The notes under the pieces are model-generated. The model was given only the letters and a program-made list of their open reading frames with translations. It was not told the DNA's origin and searched no databases. From positions 3,144,638-3,208,637 of the forward strand of contig KL197709.1 of NCBI GenBank assembly GCA_000697665.1: a stretch of 64,000 nucleotides of DNA, given 5' to 3'. Both the position numbers and the translations under genes were made by a program. Source of the DNA: Jaapia argillacea MUCL 33604 (lineage: Eukaryota > Basidiomycota > Agaricomycetes > Jaapiales > Jaapiaceae). Positions 24,764 to 34,753 of this stretch are shown here, piece by piece. How positions within the stretch are numbered: the first letter of the stretch is position 1; the number at the start of each line of letters is the position of its first letter.

Positions 24764-26129
24764 ATGGCAACCGGTCAATACATGCCTCCAGCAGCGTTCC
24801 GACCACCGTACAGACACGCTCGGTCTGGACCTCCACTGGGCTTCTATTATCCCCAGGTTCCCGGACACTCGTCTTTTCCTGTTGGACGATATCAGACCGC
24901 TTCTCAAATCCCAAATTGTTCTTGGGGACCTCCCCCCACTTCCGCCCCAGGACCGAGCCCATCTGCGTCAGGCTACGCTCCTGTGCAGTATGACTCACCT
25001 TATGGCGGAGGTGATTTTTATGGATCGTAAGTGTTGGATCTGAGATTTTGCCAACCTTTCCTTCGCTCATCGTACCACGTCTTTCATGTCAGACTCATCG
25101 ATGCCAGTGGTCGTCCATCCGGGATCCTCGCGCGCTTAGTGGACGCGTTGTTTTTCTACATGGATCGATGCTGTGATCTTGCCCAACTTCGAGGAACCAA
25201 TACAATCGAGCCAGCAAAACTTTCTTGGTTAGCGCTCCAGATGGGGAGTGATCAGGCGACGGTAACACCACTCCCTTTCAAGTTAGATCTAGCACTCATT
25301 CATTTTGCAGACTGGTGCTAGGGAGGAGCTACGACAGTCTTTCTACGACGCAGGTTCCATCCCCTACACTATGAGCGTTGTGAATGGACGACAGGTACCA
25401 GTTCTGGACAGACGCGGCTTCCTTCATATGTTCGTGTATAGTCTGCGGGCCACTCCTATCGATGGACACGAGGTTAGTCCCCTCACCAACTTTCCATACT
25501 GTTCAACTGTTCAAATCGGATCTTAGTTCTGGAATAAAGTCCTCAACATGTTTCGCCTCGCCGATCCTGCAACTTGTCAACCCTTCCCTACGCCCATCCC
25601 ACGATCGGCATTTCCTACCTCCCCAGACATCACTCTCAGTCGCTCCCACACCCACTGGCAAACGGAAGTTTCGAGAGTAGTCGGTTCCCACAGAGCTCAG
25701 GCCTCGATGTCACAGTTCAGTAAACCTGCCGCGGCGGTAACTGCGGGCGGCGCGACGGGCGTTAGCGCAGATTACTTCGCACAGGTACAAGGTATGCCAG
25801 GATCGGGAACTTCGGTTGCCAGTGAAGGCGGCGCAGGCCCCTCGTTGGCAACGAATCTCGTGACCTCGGCCTCCGAAATTATTCACGGCTTCGTGGACGG
25901 CAACAACTCCACGTCAAATCCTTTTGGGACCACTCCATCATTCAACCCGAATCCTTTCGGGGTGAATGACCCAGGATCCGACCCCAACTCTATCGGGTTG
26001 AATAACCAGGGATTCGACCCAAACACCAACCCCGGAGGGTATGGCCCTAGTTCATTTACTGGGCTCGCGGATTCCAATATCATCTCCGGGGTGCTGGATC
26101 CTAAATTTTGGGGCGCTCTTTTCAACTAG
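24764..26129 (+). CDS. Uncharacterised fungal protein, DUF7514-like core
   Basis: Four exons, 24764-25026, 25093-25261, 25311-25472 and 25527-26129, join in frame to give 398 residues. The N-terminus is Pro/Tyr/Gly-rich (about 1-88). The core contains LIDASGRPSGILARLVDALF, IEPAKLSWLALQMG, VPVLDRRGFLHMFVYSL and IPRSAFP. This order (small start strand, PxL-x-x-x-GF helix, then P-R-x-x-F-P) resembles the fungal DUF7514 family, though I make that link from memory. The C-terminal ~170 residues are Gly/Asn/Ser-rich with repeated N-P-F-G or N-P-x-x-x-G motifs. No catalytic residues recognised. Function unknown. It converges on the sirtuin gene. Confidence 0.8.
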
Positions 26130-26496
26130 CCACCTTCTTTACATCGGAAGGTAGGCAGCTGCGTGTCTCCTCTTCATTATCGATCTCATTCGTGTCATAT
26201 TTTAGGCCCCTCTCCCTGGTTGGCTTTCTGTGTATCTTATCACTACCATATCTTGGACATTGCTGCTTCGCATCCTTCGCATCCTTCGTGCCCGTACCCT
26301 GCGCTCATATCCAGATGATCCGGCCTTTGTCCGCTTTCCTATATATCCCTTGCTTGGGCAACGGTCTTGAGTTACGAGCCAGTATTGGAGTGTGAACATA
26401 AGTGGTGAGCGCTAATAGTCGTCGCGAAGCGTTACAAAACACGAAAGTTGCCACCGAAACCCGTGCAAGGAGTCGAAGGCGAAGTTGGATTGTAGG
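26130..26496. other. Convergent 3' region
   Basis: 367 bp between two convergent stops. It should hold both 3' untranslated regions. A short CGCATCCTTCGCATCCTTCG repeat occurs near 26270-26289. No gene seen. Confidence 0.5.
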
Positions 26497-27592
26497 CTAC
26501 ACCTCAAACTTGGTTGAGCTTGGTTTTGACTCAGAGACGCCCAAGACACGTGGCAGTTCATCCTCACACCTTCCGAGAAAGACGAAATCAGCATGTTCAT
26601 CGCCCTTGTTTGGTTCCAGATTGAAGACCGCTACTGTTCCATTGTGCCTCTTGACACGATAAGCGTATCCAGCGGCTGGATATACCTGGGGCTACAATGC
26701 TCAAACCAATCACGGGAATAGGAGAGAGTCACGCACGGTTGAAGAAGTCCCCACGACAAGACACAAATCAGCCTTGTAGACAATGCTATTAATGTCGTCT
26801 AGCCGAAGTGGTTTTTCGTCGAACCACACAACTCCAGGCCGCGCCAGAGCTCCACACTGTTGACACCGCGGGAGCGCATCCTCGGGGATATCGTTCTCCT
26901 TGGACCCTGCATCGTGGTAATCATCCAGTAATGCGTCGGTAGCTCCAAGGGTAGAGCAAAGAGGATTGCTGAGGTCTTCGGTGCACCAGTCGCATTTCGT
27001 GCACTTGACGTCGAAGAGCCTGCCATGCATCTCAATGACAGAGACCGGGCGAGGCCGATCAGCGAGTTTCACGTCCTTTCCAATTTGTGCGGAGAGCACG
27101 TCCATGGCACGGGTGGAAAGCCTGTCGACGTTCTGGGTGACGAGGTGGAACGTCTTCGCGGCTGGTGCTATCGTCTTCAGATAGTTGGGTATGGACATTT
27201 TCGCGAGTAGTTCATGAGCGGCGTTGGGTGATGCCTCTAGTGCTCTGCATTTTTGTCAGCGGGAGGAAAGGGTTTCTATATAGGAACGTGGCGCACTTAC
27301 TTCACTCTGCGATGGTGGTAGAATTGCCATACCAGTGATGGATTGGCCGCGAAGGCTGTAGGGGTGGCCAAGCTGGTCGCGTCAAGAGATCGCCACATGC
27401 CACCTGCGCCACGGAATGTCGGAATACCTGCATCGCAACGTCTTGCCTTCAGAGTCTGCGCCACACGGATAACAAATAAAGGAGGGACTGACCTGAGGCA
27501 GCAGAAAGGCCGGCTCCAGCAATCACGACGATATGCTTAACCTGCTGTAAAATCGCTCTAAAATCGTCAACATTGTTCGATGGAGGAGGCAT
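26497..27592 (-). CDS. SIRT5-type NAD-dependent protein deacylase (sirtuin)
   Basis: Four exons, 27592-27493, 27427-27301, 27244-26737 and 26685-26497, join in frame to give 307 residues. NAD-binding motifs are clear: [18 protein letters not shown] (26-43), TQNVD, and [13 protein letters not shown] near the C-terminus. EMHG supplies the catalytic His. Zinc-binding Cys pairs appear as VKCTKC and RCQQCG. Residues Tyr70 and Arg73 in FYHHRR match the Y-x-x-R pair that lets class III sirtuins bind succinyl, malonyl or glutaryl lysine. This suggests desuccinylase/demalonylase activity rather than deacetylation (family knowledge). No obvious mitochondrial presequence is seen. A decayed partial copy lies at 24148-24480. 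Confidence 0.92.
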
Positions 27593-27734
27593 GGAGGTCA
27601 AATCGGTTGCTGTCGGATTTCAGTTCAACAACGGTCCTGATATCGACACGACGTGACGCGTGACGATGCCTACGCGATCCTCGTCACGCTGGAGTCATGT
27701 CTCTCAGGCGGCGTCAAACCATCAGCGTCTGTAC

Positions 27735-29387
27735 ATGGACCCAACGACTCAGAAACCTGGTGAGTTTCGATTCCCGACCATCGAGGAAATGTATCCGTTA
27801 TTGATGAAGCCCCAACTATTTTCTCTAGGGATTGCAGTACCATCTGCGTCGGGGTATTGGGGCCTTCTCCGTTCCAATTGCTTCATCCCCAGCGATATCG
27901 ACCTAAATTCCGAACTTTCCAAGCTTCATGGGGAGCTCATCGATCTTGAAGCTGAGATGGTGGAGTCTCTGGATGGCACAGAGCTGTTACAGCGCAGAGA
28001 GGCCGAAATTCGAATGCGTTCACACCACATCAAGTCCCTCCTTTCTCCTATCAGACGCCTCCCTCCAGAAGTCCTTTCGAAAGTCTTCCTTATGTGCATG
28101 GATGAGGTTGCAGAGATCCAAATTCTTCGGCTCACTGAAGTGTGCTTACACTGGAGGGAAGTTGCGCTCAGTTCCCCCACGTTGTGGTCGAGATTCCACC
28201 TTGCACCACATCGTTGGCCGGAGGCGGGGGATTTGACTCGGATAGAAGCGGGCATGAACATGTTTTTTAGGCGCTCAGTTGCTACCCCAGTCTCGTTGAC
28301 AGTTAGCTGGGTGTACAGTGGCAGTTTCCCCCTCCCGGAAACTGTTGCTTCAAATGTTCATCGCTTCAAGTCCCTCCGTCTTCGGATGGACACCGGACCC
28401 GACTTCCATCGTCTCTTTCGGAAACTAGCCCAGGATTCACCTCTACTCGAAACTCTGGAACTCCACCCTGAGACCTTTCACCTATCAAATCCGGTTATTC
28501 CTCCAGGCGTGGATACATTCCATGCTCCTCGTTTGCGATCGCTTACCCTGATTGATATCCGGGAGCCATTGATATTACCCTTTCCGTTCCAGCAGTTGAC
28601 GCAACTCCACGTTGGCCTTGGGCATTCGCATTTTCGTTCCCACACAAATCTTATGGCCTGGTTTGATGTCCTACGACAATGCGAACAGCTCACGCACTGC
28701 TGGCTCTATTTTGAGGACAAATCTGACCCTGAACCGACAAACGACAACCTCATCGTACTTCCGCATCTGCAGTTTTTGCAGGTGAACTGGAGTCGCAGCG
28801 ATTTCCTCCTTTTAGATCGGCTCGTTGCCCCGAAGCTTACTGAATTCCGATATGATCCGCCGTGGGACCCACTGTCGGTCAGCGGCTATTATCCCTTGGC
28901 TCGTTTGGAGAAGTTCCTATCGCAGTCTCGCTGTAGCATCAACACCCTATCCCTCGATGCTTGGCAAACCGACTTGCTTAAAGTCACCGAATGGTTTCAT
29001 CATCTCCCCCTCCTCACCTCCCTCCATGTCGAATTTCACGAGAACGATCGATTGCTCCCACCCGTTGCACTGCTCACAGCCCTCACACGGTCGTCTGCCA
29101 ACCTTATCGGGGACGACATGCTCCCCGAGTTGCAGAAGTTGTCGTTCCATATACATGATAGAATCGCTGGCGACCTCACCTACCTCCATGACGCAATCAT
29201 TAGTTTGGTCCTCTCCAGGTGCTCTGTCCCATCACCCACCACTCAGAGCACTGCTCCAGTCGGGACCCATCTCCGTTGCCTATCCATTCGCTCACGCAAC
29301 ACTTCGCTCCATCACTCCCTTAAATCCTTCCTGAATAGCCACCTTCCAGGCTTGGAACTACACTTCCAGGCTGAGGGTCTACCTTGA
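27735..29387 (+). CDS. F-box domain protein, closest partner of the 30.9-kb copy
   Basis: A single exon of 550 residues from the ATG at 27735. An in-frame ATG at 27666 also exists, but the upstream frame is not conserved in the paralogue, so 27735 is preferred. A coiled-coil-like segment (LNSELSKLHGELIDLEAEM) precedes the F-box IRRLPPEVLSKVFLMCMDE, then HWREVALSSPTLWSRFHLAP. Leu-rich segments follow, such as LTQLHVGLGHSHFR, VLRQCEQLTHCWLY and LLLDRLVAPKLTEFRYDPPW. The tail reads LNSHLPGLELHF. Most of the sequence is shared with the gene at 30929, including 60 bp of upstream DNA, so the pair is a recent duplication. It is divergent from the sirtuin (142 bp between starts). Confidence 0.87.
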   Translation: MDPTTQKPGEFRFPTIEEMYPLLMKPQLFSLGIAVPSASGYWGLLRSNCFIPSDIDLNSELSKLHGELIDLEAEMVESLDGTELLQRREAEIRMRSHHIKSLLSPIRRLPPEVLSKVFLMCMDEVAEIQILRLTEVCLHWREVALSSPTLWSRFHLAPHRWPEAGDLTRIEAGMNMFFRRSVATPVSLTVSWVYSGSFPLPETVASNVHRFKSLRLRMDTGPDFHRLFRKLAQDSPLLETLELHPETFHLSNPVIPPGVDTFHAPRLRSLTLIDIREPLILPFPFQQLTQLHVGLGHSHFRSHTNLMAWFDVLRQCEQLTHCWLYFEDKSDPEPTNDNLIVLPHLQFLQVNWSRSDFLLLDRLVAPKLTEFRYDPPWDPLSVSGYYPLARLEKFLSQSRCSINTLSLDAWQTDLLKVTEWFHHLPLLTSLHVEFHENDRLLPPVALLTALTRSSANLIGDDMLPELQKLSFHIHDRIAGDLTYLHDAIISLVLSRCSVPSPTTQSTAPVGTHLRCLSIRSRNTSLHHSLKSFLNSHLPGLELHFQAEGLP

Positions 29388-30021
29388 AGCGGCTACTGAT
29401 GCCAAAGAATGACTCTCGATCTCACTATCGGACTTATTCTTCTTGCTACCTCGTACAACTTCGTTTCGGCCCCGTTTCCACTCGGAGTTGTTGCGGTGGT
29501 CACGTCATGCTTTGACCGGGGTGTAAATCGCCACAGCATATGTAACACAAATTCCTTCATACATTATTTATTGAAAATTGATTCGCCGAATCGTAACCGC
29601 CCCCATCAACCCAGTGCTGTTGAAAAAATGAACACTGAATGGGCACGTAGTAATACTAAGTTTGTGGTACGCATCGCATCATGAGTGCTGTGAACTACCC
29701 AACCGTTGGGCGGACTGCGACGGTTTCACTTCACTGGAACACTCGTGCGCCAACGACGCGGCGAACACAATTGCTGATAAAAAAAATACCAAGGGGCATG
29801 CACACTGCATGGTCACGGTGGACGTCGGCGCCACAATTGACCACCCTCGCACTGAGTTCCAACCCAGTCAGAAAGCACAAGAAGAGGTACTTCGCATAGT
29901 ATCAACCCAATTGCCGGGAGTACATGGCATAGCAGTTTCTTCACTGAATTTCTTGGGAGGTTTGCCAGTGGTTTCGCTACATTGTTTTACAAATTATTTC
30001 TCAGTCGCCCGTCAAATCATC
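29388..30021. other. Intergenic region left of the inverted-repeat element
   Basis: About 630 bp downstream of an F-box gene. Several short frames are open but show no family resemblance or codon regularity. I see no gene. Confidence 0.45.
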
Positions 30022-30028
30022 GGTCACG

Positions 30029-30871
30029 CTCAGTAAAAATGAAAAGTCGATGGTAGTCGAAAAAATGGGAATATGGTCAACTGTAGTCGACTGTAGTCAA
30101 CTTCTTGGAAAAAGTTGATAGCCGATCCTATTTTTTTACATGGTGTTGACTGAATAGTCAACGAAAGTCGACGGCGCATTGGCACCGATCAATAGCCAAA
30201 AGAATTGAAAAAGGGAAAATCAAAAAGAACAACGAGCCGGAATCGAACGCATAACCTACGAGAATGAAACAGGTACAGTCAGACTAGAACAGCAGTAGCT
30301 GGAGCAGCAACAACCACTGAGCCACAAAGGCATGGGTACCGTCGTCGGCGGCGGATATTTGAGGGTATTGGCTGGGTGCCTGGTTACCACACCACCCCAT
30401 CACCTCCTCCCCAGCCAGGTGAATTTAGAATAGGGAGCAACGTTCTACCACTAAGAATCTCAGAAAATGATATAAATGATGCTGGCTGGGGAGGAGGTGA
30501 TGGGGTTGTGTGGTAACCGGGCACCCAGCCAACACCCTCAAATATCCGCCGCTGAACAAGGTATCGATGCCTTTGTGGCTCAGTGGTTGTTGCCGCTCTA
30601 GCTATTGCCGTTCTTGTCTGACTGTACCTGTTTCATTCTCGTAGGTTATGCGTTCGATTCCGGCTCGTTGTTCTTTTTGATTTTCCCTTTTTCAACTCTT
30701 TTGGCTATTGATCGGTGCCAATGCGCCGTCGACTTTCGTTGACTATTCAGTCAACACCATGTAAAAAAATAGGATCGGCTATCAACTTTTTCCAAGAAGT
30801 TGACTACAGTCGACTACAGTTGACCATATTCCCATTTTTTTGACTACCATCGACTTTTCATTTTTACTGAG
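30029..30871. mobile_element. 843-bp long inverted-repeat (foldback/MITE-like) element
   Basis: Two nearly identical inverted arms, 30029-30419 and 30482-30871, flank a 62-bp AT-rich spacer. The termini are CTCAGTAAAAATGAAAAGTC and its complement. The 7-bp string GGTCACG flanks both sides (30022-30028 and 30872-30878), as expected for a target-site duplication. Subterminal GTAGTCRAC strings are repeated. The related F-box locus at 27.7 kb has uninterrupted sequence here (CGTCACGCTGGAGTCATG), giving an apparent empty site. No transposase is encoded, so any movement would need a factor supplied elsewhere. Each arm carries a tRNA-like A/B-box segment, so a pair of inverted SINE-like units is an alternative view. 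Confidence 0.85.
30570..30665 (+). other. tRNA-like pol III promoter segment in the right arm
   Basis: A-box-like TGGCTCAGTGG (30576-30586) and B-box-like GTTCGATTCC (30652-30661) lie about 65 bp apart, followed by a T-rich run (TTCTTTTTGATTTTCCC). The T-stem flanks do not pair well, so this is not a functional tRNA gene. The mirror copy lies on the minus strand at about 30235-30333. Confidence 0.55.
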
Positions 30872-30928
30872 GGTCACGTTGGAGTCATGCCTCCATGTCA
30901 CGTCATCAGCGTCTCTGCATAGCTCTCC

Positions 30929-32587
30929 ATGGACCCAACACCTCAGAAATCTCAGGCAGGTGAGTTTCGATTACCCGCCACCGCGGAAAATTATCCGAGA
31001 TTGATACAGCCCAACCTATTCTCTCCACGGATCATAGTACCATCTGCCACGGAATATTGGCGACTTCTCCGTTGCAATTCCTTCAACCCCAACGATATCG
31101 ACCTAAATTCCGAACTCTCCAAGCTTCACGGGGAGCTCATCGATCTTGAAGCTGAGATGGTGGTGTCTCGGAACAGAATTGAGTTGCTGCAGCGCAGAGA
31201 GTCCGAAAGTCGAATCCGTTCACACTATATCAAGTCCCTCCTTTCTCCCATCCGGCGCCTCCCTCCTGAAATCCTTTCGAAAATCTTCCTTATGTGCCTG
31301 GATGAGGTTGAAGAAATCCAAGTTCTTTGGCTCACCGAAGTGTGCTTCCACTGGAGGGAAGTCGCGCTCAGCACTCCCACGTTGTGGTCGAGATTACACC
31401 TAGCACCAGATTCATACCCGGAGGCGGAGGATCTGGCACGGGTGGAAATGGGCATGAGCATGTTTTTTAGGCGCTCAGGTTCTGCCCCAATGTCGCTGAC
31501 AGTTCTTTGGGAGTTCGCCGAGGGCTGTCCCATCCCGGAAATTATTGCTTCACATGTTCACCGGTTCCAGTTCATCCGTCTTCGGATGGACTCCTTACCC
31601 GACTTCCTACCTCTCCTTCGGAAGCTGGCTGAAGACTCACCCCTACTGGAAGTTCTGGAGCTCGGACTTTCGACGTCCTTCGACTCATCCAATCCAGCTA
31701 TTTTCCCAGGCGTGGATACATTCCACGCTCCCCGTCTGCAATCGCTTACCCTGATTGATATCTGGAAGCCATCCATATTACCCTTTCCGTTCCAACAGTT
31801 AACGCACCTCCACGTTGGCCTTGGGCATTCACATTTTCGTTCCTACACAAATCTCATGGCCTGGTTTGATGTCCTACGACAATGCGAACAGCTCACGCAT
31901 TGCTGGCTCTATTTTGAGGACAAATCTGACCCTCAACCGACAAACGACAAGCTCATTGTACTTCCACATCTGCAGTTCTTGCAATTGGACTGGAGTCGCA
32001 GCGATTTCCTCCTTTTAGATCGGCTCGTTGCCCCGAAGCTCACGGAGTTCCAGTACAATCCGCCGTGGGATCCACGATCAATCAGTGGGTTCTGTCCCTT
32101 GGCCCCTTTGGAGAAATTCCTTTCGCAATCTCGCTGCAGCCTTAACACCCTGTCCCTGGATGTTTGGCAAACTGACTTGCTTAAACTCGTCGAATGGTTT
32201 CATCATCTCCCCCTCCTCACCAACCTCCAGATCGAACTTCACGAGAACGATCGATTGCTACCTCCTGTTGAACTACTTAAAGCCCTCACACACTCGCCCT
32301 CCAACCTTGTCGGAGACGACATCCTCCCAAGGTTGCAGAGATTGTCGTTCGATATACAGGTTGGTATCACTTCCGACCTGACCTATCTCCATGACGCAAT
32401 CGTCAGTCTGGTTCTCTCCAGGTGTTCTCTCCCACCACTCACTCCTCAGTGTCCTGGTAAATTTGGGACTCGCCTTAGTTGCCTCTCCATCCGCTCCAGC
32501 AACCCATCGCTCCATGACTCCCTGGGAACTTTTTTAAGCAACCGACTCCCAGGTTTGGAACTACACTTCCAGGAGGCCCTCCGTTGA
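30929..32587 (+). CDS. F-box domain protein downstream of the inverted-repeat element
   Basis: A single exon of 552 residues. The ATG at 30929 aligns with that of the 27735 paralogue. A coiled-coil-like helix at about 58-95 precedes the F-box at about 107-155 (IRRLPPEILSKIFLMCLDE, then FHWREVALSTPTLWSRLHL). About 390 residues of Leu-rich repeats-like sequence follow (LTHLHVGLG, LTHCWLYFEDKSD, LLLDRLVAPKLTEFQYNPPW), with the tail LPGLELHFQEALR. The coding frame is intact, so the insertion ending only 58 bp upstream did not disrupt it. It may have replaced or altered the promoter (inference). Predicted SCF substrate receptor. Confidence 0.87.
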   Translation: MDPTPQKSQAGEFRLPATAENYPRLIQPNLFSPRIIVPSATEYWRLLRCNSFNPNDIDLNSELSKLHGELIDLEAEMVVSRNRIELLQRRESESRIRSHYIKSLLSPIRRLPPEILSKIFLMCLDEVEEIQVLWLTEVCFHWREVALSTPTLWSRLHLAPDSYPEAEDLARVEMGMSMFFRRSGSAPMSLTVLWEFAEGCPIPEIIASHVHRFQFIRLRMDSLPDFLPLLRKLAEDSPLLEVLELGLSTSFDSSNPAIFPGVDTFHAPRLQSLTLIDIWKPSILPFPFQQLTHLHVGLGHSHFRSYTNLMAWFDVLRQCEQLTHCWLYFEDKSDPQPTNDKLIVLPHLQFLQLDWSRSDFLLLDRLVAPKLTEFQYNPPWDPRSISGFCPLAPLEKFLSQSRCSLNTLSLDVWQTDLLKLVEWFHHLPLLTNLQIELHENDRLLPPVELLKALTHSPSNLVGDDILPRLQRLSFDIQVGITSDLTYLHDAIVSLVLSRCSLPPLTPQCPGKFGTRLSCLSIRSSNPSLHDSLGTFLSNRLPGLELHFQEALR

Positions 32588-32772
32588 GGCAGCGATTTGT
32601 GGCAAAGAACACCTGCCAATGTCAATATCCCCATCTGATTTGACCTTCATATTAGCTCTTGTCGAGTCCTCAGCTCTTTGTTTCGACGTGGGATCATTAC
32701 AGTAGTCGTATCATGACCTACGAACCTAAAGGAATGAAAATTCTTGCTATCTATAGACAACACATACAACCC

Positions 32773-34433
32773 TTACCCTGCAGCCTGCGTCCTACCCAAT
32801 ATTTTATTCACGGCCCTAGGTCCATTGCCACCACCATCACCTCCCTCACCCAACCCCGACCTAGCAGCCAAGTCCGTCCACTTTCCTTCCCTCATTTTCA
32901 ACAACACCTTCACCAAGAAAACAGGAGTGATCTCGACTCCATCCTCTCTTACGATATCCATCGGCGTCCCGGCATGACTACCAGTACCAGCACTAGCGCT
33001 CACGTTTGTGGTGACACTCCCGCTGCGACTTGTGTTGGTCCCTGTTGCCGAACGTTTCGTCCCTGTGGTGAAGGGTGAATTATGTCGGCCTTGATTAGAG
33101 GTGAAGGAGCCCTTTGCGCTTGAGTCCAATGATGATGTGGATGTGGGAGAGTCTTCTTTGTAACGATCCCACAAAGTGTAGAGTGATATGATCTCTTGTG
33201 CGATGGTAGCGATCAAAGGCATCGACACGTTCAGGCTTGCCATAAAGCCAACAAAGTCTTGTGGCTGGTGATGTTGTTGATTCTTCTTGGAAGACGAGGA
33301 CGATGCATTAGATGCTTGACGGGACGAACGGCGGACGGGGGCCGGCGTTGGATTCGCTGTAGTGGGCCCCGAGCATGCTGATCCCGTAGCAGATGCTGAA
33401 GAACTGCCGGGAGCCGTCTGACTTTGGATGAGAGTGCGAGTCGGGGTATGCAGGACTAAGGCCAGATAGATGGCTGCTATGGCTATAAGATGTGGAGGGT
33501 AGAGGAGGCATAGATCCGATCTGTACGTGTCGTTGATGATGAACCTGTAGTTCAGATGAGATCGACTATATAACGGATTCTCAAATGACAAATACGTTAC
33601 CATGCCATCTGCAAAGCGCCTTCGTGCAATTCCAGCCTCCCTTCACCAGTACCCCAGTACCTCTGCCCATCGTCAATGCCAGCACCCAGTTCCCCGGCTT
33701 CGATGTTGCCATCAGCTCCGCCACCAGCGCCAACGTTGGAGCCTTCCTTATAGCACAGAGTCATGAGGGTTCGATAAGGATGAAATATCGTCAGATCGCA
33801 TTCGAGGTCGTCCACCAAGTAGAACTCCATTTCGGCAAGTTTTGAAGTGTCCGATGGGAAGGTCTTTATACCGTACATTTCTTCTATTCAACAACACCTG
33901 TGAGCAAATATTGGACGACTGCTCTTTAGATGAATGAGGACGCACGACTGAAGACAAATCTTGCATCTGAAACGACATTCTTGATAGGCAAAGGCGATTC
34001 TTCTGCTTTCGCGGCGACGTAGCAGCACGCGGCAATGACAAGGAAAGGATCTGTCTCGCAGTAGGAGTTCTTGAGGTAGAACCGCCGGAAGAAAACCGTC
34101 GCTGTGGCGATTACCCGCTGTCTCAACTGCAATTTCTTCCCCAAACGCGATATACCTGCACCGACGATGATTGTAACGGTCGTCAATGATTCCATCGCAA
34201 GCATGATAGGAGCGGGGAGACTGACAATTCGCGAAGAAAATAGCGAGAAAATCGAGATATTCGGGATCATCAACATATAGAAGATCCTCTGCCCGTGCTC
34301 TTTTGACAGAAGCGCGGTCGACAACCCATCTCTTGCTGGATGATTATGCCAGCAAGGCTCAGTCCAGGATATGTAGCGGGCCAGAAAATGGTTCACCTCA
34401 CTGGTGTGAGCTCGCCCAAAAATCCGTTGCCAT
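32773..34433 (-). CDS. SSN8: Cyclin C, RNA polymerase II Mediator kinase-module subunit
   Basis: Partner of Cdk8/Srb10 in the Mediator kinase module. Five exons, 34433-34402, 34335-34226, 34155-33946, 33883-33601 and 33544-32773, join in frame to give 468 residues. The start MATDFWASSHHKRWVVDR is characteristic. The first cyclin box includes RVIATATVFFRRFYLKNSYC and FLVIAACCYVAAKAEESP. The second includes WFIINDTYRSDLCLLYPPHL then IAIAAIYLALVLH. It is longer than most cyclin C proteins because of a Ser/Thr/Gly-rich insertion after the second fold (~130 residues). A helical segment, FMASLNVSMPLIATIAQEII, and the tail follow. It is divergent from the malate dehydrogenase gene, with 320 bp between starts. 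Confidence 0.9.
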
Positions 34434-34753
34434 TGTTCCAGACTGTTGTCTCCGGTGGTAGTCGGTAGACTTGACAGATAAGATATCAGTTCAAATTGCA
34501 GTTGTGCAGTATATCAAGAAGAGATTGTCGCCGTCGTTCTGATCGTCGTAGACGTCGTGCGCAACGAATACGAAGCTATTATTGAATTTATTCCGAATAT
34601 TCGGGATTTTTCTTTGCCGTCCACGCCGCCGACCTGTTCCGAGTTGGCATATTATTGATACGTCGCCGTCAACGTTTGTTTCTCTCCTCCTGACCACCAC
34701 CACCACCACCCGGCCCTTCCCCCAAAAGTTCCTCGTCGCCTACGCTGTTCACA
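34434..34753. promoter_or_regulatory. Divergent promoter region of cyclin C and malate dehydrogenase
   Basis: 320 bp between divergent ATGs. A pyrimidine-rich leader with CCACCACCACCACC lies at about 34693-34710 on the malate dehydrogenase side. No clear TATA box is seen. Confidence 0.5.

Noticed and set aside
30570-30665. Functional tRNA gene
   Set aside because: A- and B-box-like strings are present, but the T-stem does not pair, spacing is long and the segment lies inside both arms of an inverted repeat.
32659-33078. Plus-strand frame opposite the cyclin C 3' region
   Set aside because: It is the antisense shadow of the Ser/Thr-rich cyclin C tail, which has a full splice-consistent model.
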